From: an uncultured bacterium
Lineage (GTDB): Bacteria > Cyanobacteriota > Vampirovibrionia > Gastranaerophilales > Gastranaerophilaceae
Direction of reading: 5' to 3'
Assembly (NCBI GenBank): GCA_949299935.1
Contig: CASGCE010000033.1
Coordinates: forward strand, 62,001 to 126,000
DNA: 64,000 bases
Shown: positions 7,949 through 17,444 of the stretch, in pieces
Layout: every line of letters begins with the position of its first letter
How positions within the stretch are numbered: the stretch's first letter is position 1
Translations under genes and position numbers: made by a program
Notes under the pieces: generated by a model
Database searches by the model: none
What the model was told of the DNA's origin: nothing
Seen by the model: the letters and a program-made list of their open reading frames with translations, nothing else

Positions 7949-10285
7949 ATGGCTTTAGGTGACAGTACAATTAAACAAAATATGAATGTAACGCCTGCGC
8001 AAACTGCACCGTCAAGTGTTGTTACATCCGGCGCCGCGGATAGTGCTTCAATTGTTGTACCTGTTGCTGTTGATGAAGAATTACTTAAATTACTAGGGCT
8101 AACTCTGGAACAATATTTACAGTTATCAGACGAACAAAAAAATGAAGTAAATAATCAGATTAATCAAATTAAAAATTCTGCTGATGAAACAAATTTTGGT
8201 ATAAGGGGCTTGTCTGTAGAAAAAACGAATACAAAGGCTACAGATGACCAATTAGCACCAATAGAAAATCCTATAGAAGCAAAAGCAGAAGTTCAGGAGC
8301 AAGAAAATATTTTAAACCGTAAAGATACACCAACGTCTAAAATAACGGAGGCAGACTGGAAAAAAATGTCTTCTGATGAAAGACGCACGTATATAAGGGC
8401 AATGACAGAAAATATATTAAAAGATGTTCCTGAGGATAAGCGCGGCGAGTTAATTAAAGCTGCTATTGACAGCAGAATAAAAGAAAACCGCGGTTTTACC
8501 GATGAACGCTGGGACAAGATGCCTGATGGACGTAAAGAACGACTTAGAGAAAAATTTATTTCAGATTTTAATATTATTATTGAAAAAGGTTTTATCTCCA
8601 AAGATGAACTTAAAACATTGACATATGAAGAAAGATTAGATTTTGAAATAGCTCAAAAAGAAAACCATATCAAGAATATGGAAGAATTAAGAAAAGATTT
8701 AGCAGTTAATGCCCCCGCAGGTGATGACGCGAATATAAAGGCTAATATTAGTGGACTTGCGCATTTAAATGAGCATATAAAAAAGGATCTTGCGGATGTA
8801 CAAAGAAAAAAAGAAGAAAAAAACTTATATTCTGCGCTTAGAACTGAATCAGATATGCCAAGTACAAGGGAGGCTTTTGTATTACAATATGGCAAACAAC
8901 CGGATTTTTCTACTCAAGAAGGGAAAGAAGCTTATTTCAAATTCAGGGATTCCCGTATATCTGCAATGTCACCGCAAGAAGGGGCTAAGGCGGTATTATC
9001 AGATGTTACAGAAATGCTTAACTATGCTAATGAACTTAGCGAAACAGGTAAGGTAGAAGAAGCAAAAAGATATACGCGGTTTGTAATGTTTAATGCGCGG
9101 CGTTTAGGTGTTGACGGCGATTTAGCAATGCGTATAAAAAGTGGTGAAGTTGATGCATTAGAAGCGCAAAAAGTGTTGGATAATTTGGCTAAACAAATGA
9201 GAAAAGTCAAAAAGCCAACAGCACAAGAACAAGATAGTATAAATGCCGTGGCGACAAACTATGCTGCCATTAGAACAAGAGGTTTGCCTATGAGTGCCGA
9301 GGCAGAAGCTCTTTATAAGGATGAACGTTATACGGAATCTTTCGGTGACGGATATCGTTCAATTGAAGGTAATAAAAATATCTTTGATGACTTAAAACGC
9401 TTGGTATCGAAGTTGGATGATAACTTGCAAAGCTCAGAATTTGATAAAAATATGGCTTACACATATACTTTTGATAACGAAGATGATTCAATAACTGCAC
9501 AGAAAGGATTGAATGATATAATTGGCGACTTGGCAGTTGAAAATCAAAGTCATGCTTACGAGATAATTATGACATCAAAGTTTGATGCAGTCCAAGAATA
9601 TGCTGCAAGCAATATTTACAAATTAGATGAAAGTATAAGAGATTGGGCTGCAGATTATACAAGATCTTTAGGTAAAGAGAACCTTAATGATGCAATCAAG
9701 ACGGAGGCACCAACTTCTAATTCCGCTAATAGTGGTTCACCAAGTCCAAAATCTGGTACAGATCGTGGTGAATTGATATATAATGCTACAAGTTTTGTTA
9801 ATAATGCTGTAGATGCTTCTTCACCTGATATTTCAAAAGAAGTAAGCACAGTACTGGAAACGCTCTCATCCAACGCCAGAGATGTTTATAATGAAATAAA
9901 TTTCAGAGAAGGTAATCTTTCCAAAGAAGAAGCAATAAAGTACTTTAAAAGTCTTTCAAGAAAGGAACAGAGTGATCTTTTAAGGGTGTTGCCCGCCCAA
10001 GTATTCAGCAAGCTGCCGGTCACAATATGTGAAAACTTCCCTGAATATGTTTCCACCTTTGTCGAAAAAGGTCGCGGAATTGAAATAATCACTACGTGTA
10101 CTCCTATAATAGTTAACTCTGCCATTAAAAGTATGAAAGTTGGCAGTTCTAAAACTAAAAAAGAATTAAATGAATTTATAGCGCAGCATCCTGAAATGTT
10201 CAACAAAATTTCTCAAGAAGCGGCACAAAGTGCTTTAAGAAATGCAAGTGATAAAACCGAAAAGCCTTTGAAGTTTGGTGCTTGA
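7949..10285 (+). CDS. Large unknown helical protein
   Basis: A 778-residue protein of no family I recognise, starting at ATG 7949 behind CAGAGAGA. The N-terminus is alanine/valine/serine-rich (about residues 1-45); the rest is strongly charged and predicted helical. A short W-K/D-K-M pattern followed by a D/E-R cluster appears twice near residues 136-195 (ADWKKMSSDERR, ERWDKMPDGRKER), similar to the LSDEQKNEV segment earlier, which hints at diverged repeats. There is no signal peptide or membrane helix. A low-complexity Ser/Pro/Asn linker lies near residues 585-600. It lies after an unknown gene and before ispH. Cytoplasmic or exported scaffold are both possible. Confidence 0.8.
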   Translation: MALGDSTIKQNMNVTPAQTAPSSVVTSGAADSASIVVPVAVDEELLKLLGLTLEQYLQLSDEQKNEVNNQINQIKNSADETNFGIRGLSVEKTNTKATDDQLAPIENPIEAKAEVQEQENILNRKDTPTSKITEADWKKMSSDERRTYIRAMTENILKDVPEDKRGELIKAAIDSRIKENRGFTDERWDKMPDGRKERLREKFISDFNIIIEKGFISKDELKTLTYEERLDFEIAQKENHIKNMEELRKDLAVNAPAGDDANIKANISGLAHLNEHIKKDLADVQRKKEEKNLYSALRTESDMPSTREAFVLQYGKQPDFSTQEGKEAYFKFRDSRISAMSPQEGAKAVLSDVTEMLNYANELSETGKVEEAKRYTRFVMFNARRLGVDGDLAMRIKSGEVDALEAQKVLDNLAKQMRKVKKPTAQEQDSINAVATNYAAIRTRGLPMSAEAEALYKDERYTESFGDGYRSIEGNKNIFDDLKRLVSKLDDNLQSSEFDKNMAYTYTFDNEDDSITAQKGLNDIIGDLAVENQSHAYEIIMTSKFDAVQEYAASNIYKLDESIRDWAADYTRSLGKENLNDAIKTEAPTSNSANSGSPSPKSGTDRGELIYNATSFVNNAVDASSPDISKEVSTVLETLSSNARDVYNEINFREGNLSKEEAIKYFKSLSRKEQSDLLRVLPAQVFSKLPVTICENFPEYVSTFVEKGRGIEIITTCTPIIVNSAIKSMKVGSSKTKKELNEFIAQHPEMFNKISQEAAQSALRNASDKTEKPLKFGA

Positions 10286-10360
10286 TTTTAAATAACTTTT
10301 GTTGTTTAATTATCGTACAGCGGCAAGCCGCGAGTTCAAAAGAAAGAAGACAATTCTAAA

Positions 10361-11233
10361 TTGCCGAAAGAAATTATTTTAGCAAAACACGCGGGATTTT
10401 GTTACGGTGTAAAAAGAGCCGTTGAAGCTGCTAAGAAATTAAAAGAAGAAAACCCTGATAAAAATGTTTTTGTGCTTGGGGAGCTTATTCATAATACTCA
10501 GGTTATACATGAGTTAGAGACTTTGGGTATAAAGACTCTTAATGAAATTCCTGAAAAGGGTGAGGGGATTTGTGTTATAAGGAGTCACGGTGAAAGCCCC
10601 CATATTATCGAAAAAATTAAGCAGGCAGGTTTTGAACCTGTTGATTTGACTTGTCCCGATGTTAAAAAAGTTCAGCAAAAGGCAATTGAATTGGCGAAAG
10701 AGGGATATTATGTTGTGATAGTGGGTAAATCTGAACATCCTGAAGTTATTGCCATCAAGGCCAATGCGGAGCTTTACACCGACAAAGTTGTTGTTGCAAG
10801 TTCAGTTAAAAAATTAAAACCAATAGAATCCGAATTGAAATCTCACCGAAAGATAGGTGTAGTAGTTCAAACAACTCAAAGGATAACAACGCTCACGTCT
10901 ATTGTGAAATATTTGACTAATATTGCAAAAGAATTACATATTGCAAATACAATTTGTGCAAGCACCTCCATGCGCCAAACCGAAGCAAAGCAGCTTGCGC
11001 AGACGAGTGATTTAATGATAGTTGTCGGCTCCAGAAAAAGTGCCAATACAACTCACTTGGCGGAAATTTTAAAGGATATTACAAAAACAATTCATATTGA
11101 GAATGATGAAGAATTGGAAAATTACAAAGACTTAATTACAAACTCAACAAATATTTCGGTTACTGCCGGGGCATCCACCCCGCAAGAAGTTATAGAAAAA
11201 GTTATAAATAAAATAAGGAGAAAAATAAAATGA
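10361..11233 (+). CDS. ispH: 4-hydroxy-3-methylbut-2-enyl diphosphate reductase (IspH/LytB)
   Basis: Last step of the MEP isoprenoid pathway: reduces HMBPP to IPP and DMAPP with an iron-sulfur cluster. The three cluster cysteines are visible at residues 14 (HAGFCYGV), 98 (DLTCPDV) and 199 (NTICASTSMRQ), with the IRSHG and TTQR segments between. It starts at TTG 10361 behind AGAAAGAAG. The 290-residue length is normal. Its stop overlaps the start of rpsA by four bases (ATGA), so the two are translationally coupled. In some clostridia the same two proteins are fused; here they remain separate. Confidence 0.95.
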   Translation: MPKEIILAKHAGFCYGVKRAVEAAKKLKEENPDKNVFVLGELIHNTQVIHELETLGIKTLNEIPEKGEGICVIRSHGESPHIIEKIKQAGFEPVDLTCPDVKKVQQKAIELAKEGYYVVIVGKSEHPEVIAIKANAELYTDKVVVASSVKKLKPIESELKSHRKIGVVVQTTQRITTLTSIVKYLTNIAKELHIANTICASTSMRQTEAKQLAQTSDLMIVVGSRKSANTTHLAEILKDITKTIHIENDEELENYKDLITNSTNISVTAGASTPQEVIEKVINKIRRKIK

Positions 11234-12303
11234 CAGAAACACTAGAAAAAACATCTTTGGACGAATTTGAAAGACTTTTGGAAGAAAATTTTTCAAAAAC
11301 TTATTCAGTAGCTGATATTGTAGAAGGTACAGTTACAAAAAAGGAACAGGACGGTTACTTAATCAGCATTCGCGGTGCTAAAACAGAAGCATTTTTGCCA
11401 AGCAAAGAAATCCCTTCAGGCGAAGGTGCTGAAACTTTAGAAATCGGCGATGAAAAAGAATTTTATGTATTAAAAGAAGAAAATGATGAAGAAGGTATGC
11501 TTTTATCACTTAAGCGTATTGCTTTTGCTCAGGCATGGGCACAACTAAATGATGCTAAAATTCAAGGTGACACAATTTTAGCAAAGGTTGTTTCGATTGT
11601 AAAAGGTGGTGTGCTTGTTGATGTCGCCGATTTGAAAGGTTTTATACCATCTTCTCAACTGAGAACCGGAACACCGTTTGATGGTTTGGTTGATCAAAAA
11701 ATTGAAGTAAAAGTTCTTGAAGCTGATCCTAAGAAAAATAAATTAATTCTTTCACAACGTCTTGCTGTCGCTGAGCAACGTGATCAAGTTGTTGATAATA
11801 TCTTATCTACACTTGAAGAAGGGCAAATTGTAAAAGGTGAGGTCGTCAGAATTGCGGATTTTGGGGCATTTGTTGATATCAATGGTATCGATGGCTTGCT
11901 GCCTATTTCCGAAATCTCATGGTCTAGGATTAAACATCCTTCTGATGTTATTTCTTTAGGTGAAACAATTGAAGTTAAAATTATTAAAATTGACAGCGAA
12001 TTGAAAAGAATTTCTCTTTCTTTGAAAAGAATGGGCGAAGATCCTTGGCAGCAGATTGAGGGTGAGTTTCAAGAAGGTCAGGTAATTACCGGTACGGTAA
12101 ATAAAGTTACCGGTTTTGGTGCTTTTATAAATATTTTCCCCGGAGTTGAAGCGTTATTGCCTGTTTCTGAAATGGCTGAAGAAAATGTTAACCCTTTTAA
12201 TAAATTTAAAGTGGGTGATAGCGTTGATGTTCTTATTAAGAAATTCACGCCGCAAGAACACAGAATTGCGTTAAGTATTAAAGATATTAACAAAGATGCT
12301 TAA
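11230..12303 (+). CDS. rpsA: Ribosomal protein S1 / S1-domain RNA-binding protein
   Basis: RNA-binding protein that helps mRNA dock on the 30S subunit. The 357 residues contain four S1 (OB-fold) domains: about 28-97, 113-182, 198-268 and 283-352. Domains three and four show the typical GFGAFV/GFGAFI strand and the ISLSLKR / IALSIKD endings. Four domains, fewer than the six of E. coli S1, is common in Gram-positives and in Cyanobacteria-related lineages. It overlaps ispH by four bases and is closed by a strong terminator. Confidence 0.9.
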   Translation: MTETLEKTSLDEFERLLEENFSKTYSVADIVEGTVTKKEQDGYLISIRGAKTEAFLPSKEIPSGEGAETLEIGDEKEFYVLKEENDEEGMLLSLKRIAFAQAWAQLNDAKIQGDTILAKVVSIVKGGVLVDVADLKGFIPSSQLRTGTPFDGLVDQKIEVKVLEADPKKNKLILSQRLAVAEQRDQVVDNILSTLEEGQIVKGEVVRIADFGAFVDINGIDGLLPISEISWSRIKHPSDVISLGETIEVKIIKIDSELKRISLSLKRMGEDPWQQIEGEFQEGQVITGTVNKVTGFGAFINIFPGVEALLPVSEMAEENVNPFNKFKVGDSVDVLIKKFTPQEHRIALSIKDINKDA

Positions 12304-12308
12304 GTTAA

Positions 12309-12337
12309 AAAAAGCTCCCGAAAGGGAGCTTTTTTTT
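12309..12337 (+). terminator. Intrinsic terminator after rpsA
   Basis: Nine-base-pair stem AAAGCTCCC / GGGAGCTTT with a GAAA loop and an eight-base T run. Confidence 0.92.
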
Positions 12338-12393
12338 ATGATTACAAATTCAAAATGACGAAAAATTGCTTATGTTGTCTTGAACCTGTTTTT

Positions 12394-12618
12394 CTATTTC
12401 TGTTCGTATATCAAATCGTTTACTGTTACGCCCAAGACTTCTGCTATTTTGGAAACCATTAATAGTTTAGGATTGGATAGACGTTCATTTTCTAAAAAAC
12501 TTATTTGTTGTTGTGTTGCGTTTGCCAACTCGGCAAGTGTATCTTGTGAAAAACGATGTTTTGTCCTTAACAAGCGTACATTGTCAGCTAAATTTTTTCT
12601 TAACATTTTTTCATTCAT
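12394..12618 (-). CDS. Small XRE-family DNA-binding regulator
   Basis: A 74-residue protein that is essentially one helix-turn-helix domain of the Cro/CI (XRE) type: LRTKHRFSQDTLAELANATQQQISFLENER, then SKIAEVLGVTVNDLIYE. No effector domain. The start ATG (12618) lies six bases after a TATAAT box, so the mRNA is probably leaderless. It is divergent from a 73-residue unknown protein, suggesting a regulator-target or toxin-antitoxin-like pair, but the partner is not recognisable as a toxin. Confidence 0.85.
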   Translation of the reverse strand: MNEKMLRKNLADNVRLLRTKHRFSQDTLAELANATQQQISFLENERLSNPKLLMVSKIAEVLGVTVNDLIYEQK

Positions 12619-12624
12619 TCAATT

Positions 12625-12630
12625 ATTATA
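12625..12630 (-). promoter_or_regulatory. Leaderless-type -10 box of the XRE gene
   Basis: Perfect TATAAT on the minus strand ending six bases before the ATG at 12618. No clear -35 element and no Shine-Dalgarno sequence. Confidence 0.55.
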
Positions 12631-12694
12631 TATTGCATTTTAAACATAGTTTATAGTAGAATAGATATAAATTATTGATTATAGGAATAAAATA

Positions 12695-12916
12695 TTGAAT
12701 AAAGAAATAATTGACAAACTTTTCGAGATAAACAATGCACTAACAGAAATTGAGTATTTGTTAGAAATTACTACAAAATACTGTGAATTGAGCGAGGAGG
12801 ATTATTCAAAAATAACAATAATGTTCCTTATTATGCAAGACAAATTACGCCAACTACAGGAAGTGGATGACAGTATATTTGGTTTATGCAAAGATGAAAG
12901 TTATTCCCCGAAGTAG
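12695..12916 (+). CDS. Small unknown protein divergent from the XRE regulator
   Basis: A 73-residue acidic, helical protein (one Cys in TKYCELSEEDY, one in GLCKDESY) starting at TTG 12695 with a weak TAGGA ribosome binding site. No family recognised. Its 3' end overlaps the convergent sigma factor gene by 16 bases. The divergent arrangement with the XRE regulator supports its being a gene; the absence of an ATG lowers confidence. Confidence 0.5.
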   Translation: MNKEIIDKLFEINNALTEIEYLLEITTKYCELSEEDYSKITIMFLIMQDKLRQLQEVDDSIFGLCKDESYSPK

Positions 12917-13902
12917 TTTTTCAATCCAACGGTAAGTTTTTTATTTTTGCAAAGTTTTTTAAGTTTAGCTATGGCGCGATTTTCGATTTGTCGAATACGT
13001 TCTCTTGAAACTCCGTATTGAGAACCTATTTCATCGAGAGTTTTTTTGGCACCGTTGTTATCCAAACCATATCGTAGAATTAGTACATCGCGTTCTTTTT
13101 GGCTTAATTGGTTTAAAATTCTTCTTATGTCATCGAGCAAATTTTCCTGAGAAACTCTACTATCGGGCGTAATGGTACTTTCGTCTATGATAAAATCGGA
13201 GAGTTTAGTTGCATCTTCATCAGAGCTTGAAGGGGTATCCATACTGATTGTTGATTGTGCCGCTTTTACTATAGAGGTTAATTTATTTACGGGAACTCCT
13301 AATCGGTATGCGATTTCTTGTTTGGTGGGTGTATGCCCGAGTTCGGTTGTTAAATCAAGTGTAGCGCGCCTGATTTTACCCAAAGATTCAATCATATGGA
13401 TAGGTAGCCTAATAATCCTTGCTTTATCCGCTATTGCTCGGGTTATTGATTGTTGTATCCACCAAGTTGCATATGTCGAAAATTTGTAGCCTTTTGTATA
13501 GTCAAAACGCCCTGCTGCTTTCATTAAGCCCATATTACCTTCTTGAATTAAATCAAGAAAGGAAAGGCCCCTTCCTATATATTTTTTAGCAATACTTACA
13601 ACAAGACGGAGATTTGCATTAACCAACAAATCTTTTGAGAAATCATCGTGATAATCTTTTATTTTCTTTGCAAGTTCCAGCTCCTGCTCTGACGATAAAA
13701 GCGGAATTTTACCTATTTGCTGTAAATAAAGCCTAACACTATCATCTGCATTTACTGAGGATAAACTCTCCTGAACTTTTGGGTCTTCCACCGATTCAAG
13801 AACGTTTTCTTCATCATCCTCTGCTTGAATTTTATGGAAATCTATATTTTCATCAGAAATATCATCTGTTAATATTCCGAATTTTTCAAACTCTTTCTTC
13901 AT
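12901..13902 (-). CDS. rpoD: RNA polymerase sigma factor, primary (sigma70) type
   Basis: Directs RNA polymerase to -35/-10 promoters. The 333 residues contain region 1.2 (DSVRLYLQQIGKIPLLS), region 2 with the -10-melting helix (GYKFSTYATWWIQQSITRA), region 3 (RLPIHMIESLGK...), and region 4 with the -35-binding helix-turn-helix (IGSQYGVSRERIRQIENRA). The autoinhibitory region 1.1 is absent and only a short acidic N-terminus precedes region 1.2. It may be the housekeeping factor or a closely related group 2 factor. It starts at ATG 13902 behind GGAG. Consensus-like promoters in this window fit its type. Confidence 0.9.
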   Translation of the reverse strand: MKKEFEKFGILTDDISDENIDFHKIQAEDDEENVLESVEDPKVQESLSSVNADDSVRLYLQQIGKIPLLSSEQELELAKKIKDYHDDFSKDLLVNANLRLVVSIAKKYIGRGLSFLDLIQEGNMGLMKAAGRFDYTKGYKFSTYATWWIQQSITRAIADKARIIRLPIHMIESLGKIRRATLDLTTELGHTPTKQEIAYRLGVPVNKLTSIVKAAQSTISMDTPSSSDEDATKLSDFIIDESTITPDSRVSQENLLDDIRRILNQLSQKERDVLILRYGLDNNGAKKTLDEIGSQYGVSRERIRQIENRAIAKLKKLCKNKKLTVGLKNYFGE

Positions 13903-13948
13903 TTTTTTGCTCCGTAATTCTATATTACAATAACTTTTTGAGATTTGG

Positions 13949-14692
13949 TTAGTTATTAAGATTATTTAACTTTTGTCTCAAGGTTTCAAAGATTATTGCA
14001 CTGAATGCATTTGATACATTCAGGGAGTTAAAATTATTCATCATGGGAATTTTTACCACAAAATCCGAAAGCTTAAGTAAAGATTTTGACACTCCGGTGT
14101 GCTCAGCTCCCATAATGATTACCGAATTCATATTACAATAATCTATGTTGTAATAATTATCTTTTGCGGATGCGTCGGTAGCAATTATCCACCAGTCTTT
14201 ATTTTTTAATTTTTGGACAGCGTTAACAAGGCTATTGACTTTTATTATTGGAATATGATTAATTGCACCTGCACTTGTCTTTTCAACAACAGTGTTTATT
14301 AAAACATTACGTCTTGAAGGCAGTATAATTCCTCTGACTCCCGCACATACACAGGTTCTTATTATTGCACCCAAATTATGTGAATCCTCTATGCCGTCAA
14401 GGATTACTAATGCATCATTTTGATATTTATTTTCGAGAAACTTATCCAAATCTGTATATTTGATTGGTGAAATCTGGGCTATAATACCTTGATGATTGTA
14501 TCCTGAGTATTCTTGAAATTTTTCTTTCGCCACAAATTGGTATGTAACCCCGTTTTGTCTGGCAAGCTCTTTTATTGTGTTCAATTTGGTATCGCTGTGA
14601 AGATTTTTGGATATCAAAATCTTATTGATTTCTCTGTCACCCGCAATCAATGCCTCCAAAACAGAATTTTTGCCAAATATTATACCGTCCAT
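13949..14692 (-). CDS. rlmB: TrmH-family rRNA 2'-O-methyltransferase (RlmB-like)
   Basis: SpoU/TrmH knotted methyltransferase; RlmB methylates the ribose of G2251 in 23S rRNA. The 247-residue protein has an N-terminal RNA-binding substrate domain (FGKNSVLEALIAG) and the three SPOUT motifs: DSHNLGAIIRTCVCAG, IIMGAEHTGVS, and the knot ending SLNVSNAFSAIIFE. It starts directly after the nadA stop, with no gap, so the two are cotranscribed. The exact target base is inferred from overall similarity and could be another 23S or tRNA site. Confidence 0.85.
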   Translation of the reverse strand: MDGIIFGKNSVLEALIAGDREINKILISKNLHSDTKLNTIKELARQNGVTYQFVAKEKFQEYSGYNHQGIIAQISPIKYTDLDKFLENKYQNDALVILDGIEDSHNLGAIIRTCVCAGVRGIILPSRRNVLINTVVEKTSAGAINHIPIIKVNSLVNAVQKLKNKDWWIIATDASAKDNYYNIDYCNMNSVIIMGAEHTGVSKSLLKLSDFVVKIPMMNNFNSLNVSNAFSAIIFETLRQKLNNLNN

Positions 14693-15601
14693 CTATTTTG
14701 ATACCTCTAACATTTTGTTAATACAGCCAAGCGCTTTTTGGGCTAAATCCTTGTTAACTTTAATTTCATATTTTTCATCTGCCAGCGCATTATATATATC
14801 ATCAAGCTTGTGCCATTTCATGTTCGGGCATATGACGTCATTTTTTATCAGTATAAATTCTTTTTCCGGTAAATCACGTTTAAGTCTGTCACATACACCC
14901 TTTTCTGTCGCCACAATGAATTGTCTTGAGCTGCTATTCTTTGCATAATTCATAATACCTGTTGTGCTGCCTACATAATCCGAAATTTCTGTCACCGATT
15001 TGTGGCATTCAGGATGCGTTAGAATTTTTGCTTCAGGATATTTGTTTTTCATATCAATTATATCTTCTGCTTTTATTCTTAAATGTGTAGGACAGTACCC
15101 CGGATAAGTTATAACTTCTACATCTTTAAGTTGTGCTTCTACATATTTACCAAGATATGTGTCCGGCAAAAACAGAACTTTATCAGTTTTTAGACTTTCA
15201 ACTATTTTTACGGCATTTGAACTTGTACAGCAAATGTCGCATTCGGATTTGACTTCGGCTGTTGAATTTATGTAGCATACTGTAGGTAAGCTGGGATGCT
15301 TTAATTTGAATTCTCTTAATTGTTCAAGATTAATCATATCTGCCATGGGACATCCGGATTCTAACCTCGGAAGTAAAACTTTTTTGTCAGGAGAAAGAAT
15401 TTTCGCGGTCTGTGCCATAAAATATACACCCGCAAAAACTATTATATCCGCATCTGTTTTCGCTGCCATTTGACTTAAATATAATGAATCACCTACAAAA
15501 TCTGCTACTTCATCTATCTCTATATTTTGGTAACAATGCGCTAAAATTACCGCATTTTTCTCTTTTTTAAGCTTGTTTATTTTTTTTGCGATTTTATCCA
15601 T
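14693..15601 (-). CDS. nadA: Quinolinate synthase
   Basis: Condenses iminoaspartate with dihydroxyacetone phosphate to quinolinate in NAD biosynthesis, using a 4Fe-4S cluster. The 302-residue protein has AHCYQNIEIDEVADFVGDS, the VYFMAQTAKILSP segment, cluster cysteines in CYINSTAEVKSECD and near the C-terminus (DVICPNMKWH), and the HPECHKSV motif. It starts at ATG 15601 behind AGGAG and is followed immediately by rlmB. nadB and nadC are not in the window. Confidence 0.95.
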   Translation of the reverse strand: MDKIAKKINKLKKEKNAVILAHCYQNIEIDEVADFVGDSLYLSQMAAKTDADIIVFAGVYFMAQTAKILSPDKKVLLPRLESGCPMADMINLEQLREFKLKHPSLPTVCYINSTAEVKSECDICCTSSNAVKIVESLKTDKVLFLPDTYLGKYVEAQLKDVEVITYPGYCPTHLRIKAEDIIDMKNKYPEAKILTHPECHKSVTEISDYVGSTTGIMNYAKNSSSRQFIVATEKGVCDRLKRDLPEKEFILIKNDVICPNMKWHKLDDIYNALADEKYEIKVNKDLAQKALGCINKMLEVSK

Positions 15602-15642
15602 TAAGCTTTTTCTCCTGCATTTATTGTAAATTTATGTTAATT

Positions 15643-15672
15643 TTGGTATGTTTATAAAATATATTGTATAAT
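15643..15672 (+). promoter_or_regulatory. Candidate promoter of the pilMN-pilO unit
   Basis: TTGGTA (15643-15648), 18-base spacer, TATAAT (15667-15672), about 36 bases before the ATG at 15708. Confidence 0.5.
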
Positions 15673-15707
15673 AAAAATATAAATTAAACGCAAAATTAAC
15701 GGAAATT

Positions 15708-17429
15708 ATGATAGAGAAATTTGTAAATGATTTATTATCACAGCTGGGTGCCGGGAGCAAAGAAATTGTATATTTGTCTGTAACTCCTGGTGTCGGACTT
15801 GAATTAATACAGGTTGACCCTGTTATAAAGTCCGTCAAAACCTATGGTCATAAACCCCTAGGATATAGCGATTCAATGAGGGAGGTGGCTAGTTATGATG
15901 AATTTAAAACTAATTTGCAAGAATTGTTCCAGGATTTGAATATTAACCCGAAATGTAATATAGTATTAAATTTGCCAATGGTGCATTTCGGAAAAGTTGA
16001 ATTACCACTTCTGTTAAATGATGAAGGTATTACGGAAGCTGTTATATCGGAAGTGGAACAGTCTTATATTTTTAAAAGGTGCGAACCTGTTGTCAGTTGG
16101 TTTGAAGGGCGTTCTAATACTGCTTCTGATACTCGGGTAATTTTTTATTCTGCTGTGCAGAAAAATGCTGTGGATAAAATTAGAGAAATTTTAAGTGAAA
16201 TGGGGGCAAATCTCAGGGGGGTTGAAATTTCTCTGGTATCAAATTTGCGTGCCTTATACTTTTCGGGTTTGACTGCAACTCAGATGACTGAGGGTACTCC
16301 TTGGAATTTGATGGTCGTTAACTCCAGCGGTTATTCTCTGATTTCTATGTTGGGTATGCAGATTATTGATTACTACGAAGAACCGTTGGCATTAAAAACT
16401 TATGAGTTGGACGAAATTTATGATGTTGTTAATACCTCTGCTCAAATTGCACTGATGAATTTCCCGAGCAATTATCTCTATGTTGTCTCCGAAACCGATA
16501 TGGTCAGTGCTGAACATTTGAGTTCTAAAATGCCTTTTGAAGGTAAAATTGATTTTCTTGAAAACAACAGTTTTAGGAAAAGAGAAATACTGCCCGTCAG
16601 TTTGAATATTTTGCCTGATCAGGTTATTAAAATTTCTCTCGAATCTGTCGGTGTGGCTGTTTCTCGTGCCTGCGATTATCCTATAAAACTTGATTTTTCC
16701 GGTAATAATCAAAGTGAAATGTCCATGTCTGGTGAAGAAAGTATTTCTTTTAATTTTAATGATAAAGAAATCGTGTTGACAGAAACTGTATTGAAAAAAA
16801 TCTCACTTGTTATCGCAGCAGTGTTAATTGTACCTTCACTTATAGCTATGTTGACTTTGCCTATTGTTCAAAAGAAAAATAGAGCTCAACTTAATGATAT
16901 TAATGCTAAAATTAAAAATATTGAAGATGAGATCAAGAAACTTACTGAATTGGCAACTGAATCAGGTAATTTTGTTATTAGAACTGAAATCGAAAATGTC
17001 TTGAAATACAACAGAGCCAAACTTATTGCTTATTCGGCATTAGGTGAATCTGTACCGGCAGATTTGTGGATTACCTATTTTTCTGCAAAAGATAACGGTA
17101 AGGTAGACATTAAAGGTGTGTCCGAGGACGTTGAGGATATATACTTGTTTTTCAAAAATATGAAGGATTCCATGATTGATACTCAATTACGTTTAAATAA
17201 GCTTGAAATGGTTTCTGATTCAATTGATGAAGCTGTTATGTCCGAAGGTGCGACAATGTATGATTTTGAAATTACTAATATGGCCGCTGGTGAAGTGAGT
17301 TCTTCAGCTGATAAAGCTAATGTTAATAGGGCTAACAATACCAATAAGGAAGCTTCTGATGCTAAGCAGGATACTAAGTCTTCTAAAAAAGTTAATGATC
17401 TGGAGCCGATTGACGTTGCAGGTCCATAA
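15708..17429 (+). CDS. PilM-PilN fusion-like pilus assembly protein
   Basis: A 573-residue protein combining two normally separate inner-membrane platform components. Residues 1-340 resemble actin-like PilM (NLPMVHFGKVELPLLL..., a large alpha/beta region); a membrane helix follows at about 366-386 (LVIAAVLIVPSLIAMLTLP), then a coiled coil (390-425), a PilN-like ferredoxin-fold domain (about 440-535), and a hydrophilic Ala/Asp/Lys tail ending DLEPIDVAGP. The order cytoplasmic actin-like / membrane helix / periplasmic matches PilM plus PilN. PilO follows 15 bases downstream; PilP, PilQ, PilB and PilC lie at 59-64 kb. Assignment rests on layout and synteny more than on sequence motifs. Confidence 0.75.
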   Translation: MIEKFVNDLLSQLGAGSKEIVYLSVTPGVGLELIQVDPVIKSVKTYGHKPLGYSDSMREVASYDEFKTNLQELFQDLNINPKCNIVLNLPMVHFGKVELPLLLNDEGITEAVISEVEQSYIFKRCEPVVSWFEGRSNTASDTRVIFYSAVQKNAVDKIREILSEMGANLRGVEISLVSNLRALYFSGLTATQMTEGTPWNLMVVNSSGYSLISMLGMQIIDYYEEPLALKTYELDEIYDVVNTSAQIALMNFPSNYLYVVSETDMVSAEHLSSKMPFEGKIDFLENNSFRKREILPVSLNILPDQVIKISLESVGVAVSRACDYPIKLDFSGNNQSEMSMSGEESISFNFNDKEIVLTETVLKKISLVIAAVLIVPSLIAMLTLPIVQKKNRAQLNDINAKIKNIEDEIKKLTELATESGNFVIRTEIENVLKYNRAKLIAYSALGESVPADLWITYFSAKDNGKVDIKGVSEDVEDIYLFFKNMKDSMIDTQLRLNKLEMVSDSIDEAVMSEGATMYDFEITNMAAGEVSSSADKANVNRANNTNKEASDAKQDTKSSKKVNDLEPIDVAGP

Positions 17430-17444
17430 ATAAGGATAGTTTTG

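Noticed and set aside
12394-12916. Toxin-antitoxin pair (XRE plus 73-residue protein)
   Set aside because: The genes are divergent and the small protein matches no toxin family I recognise, so only a possible regulator-target pair is recorded.
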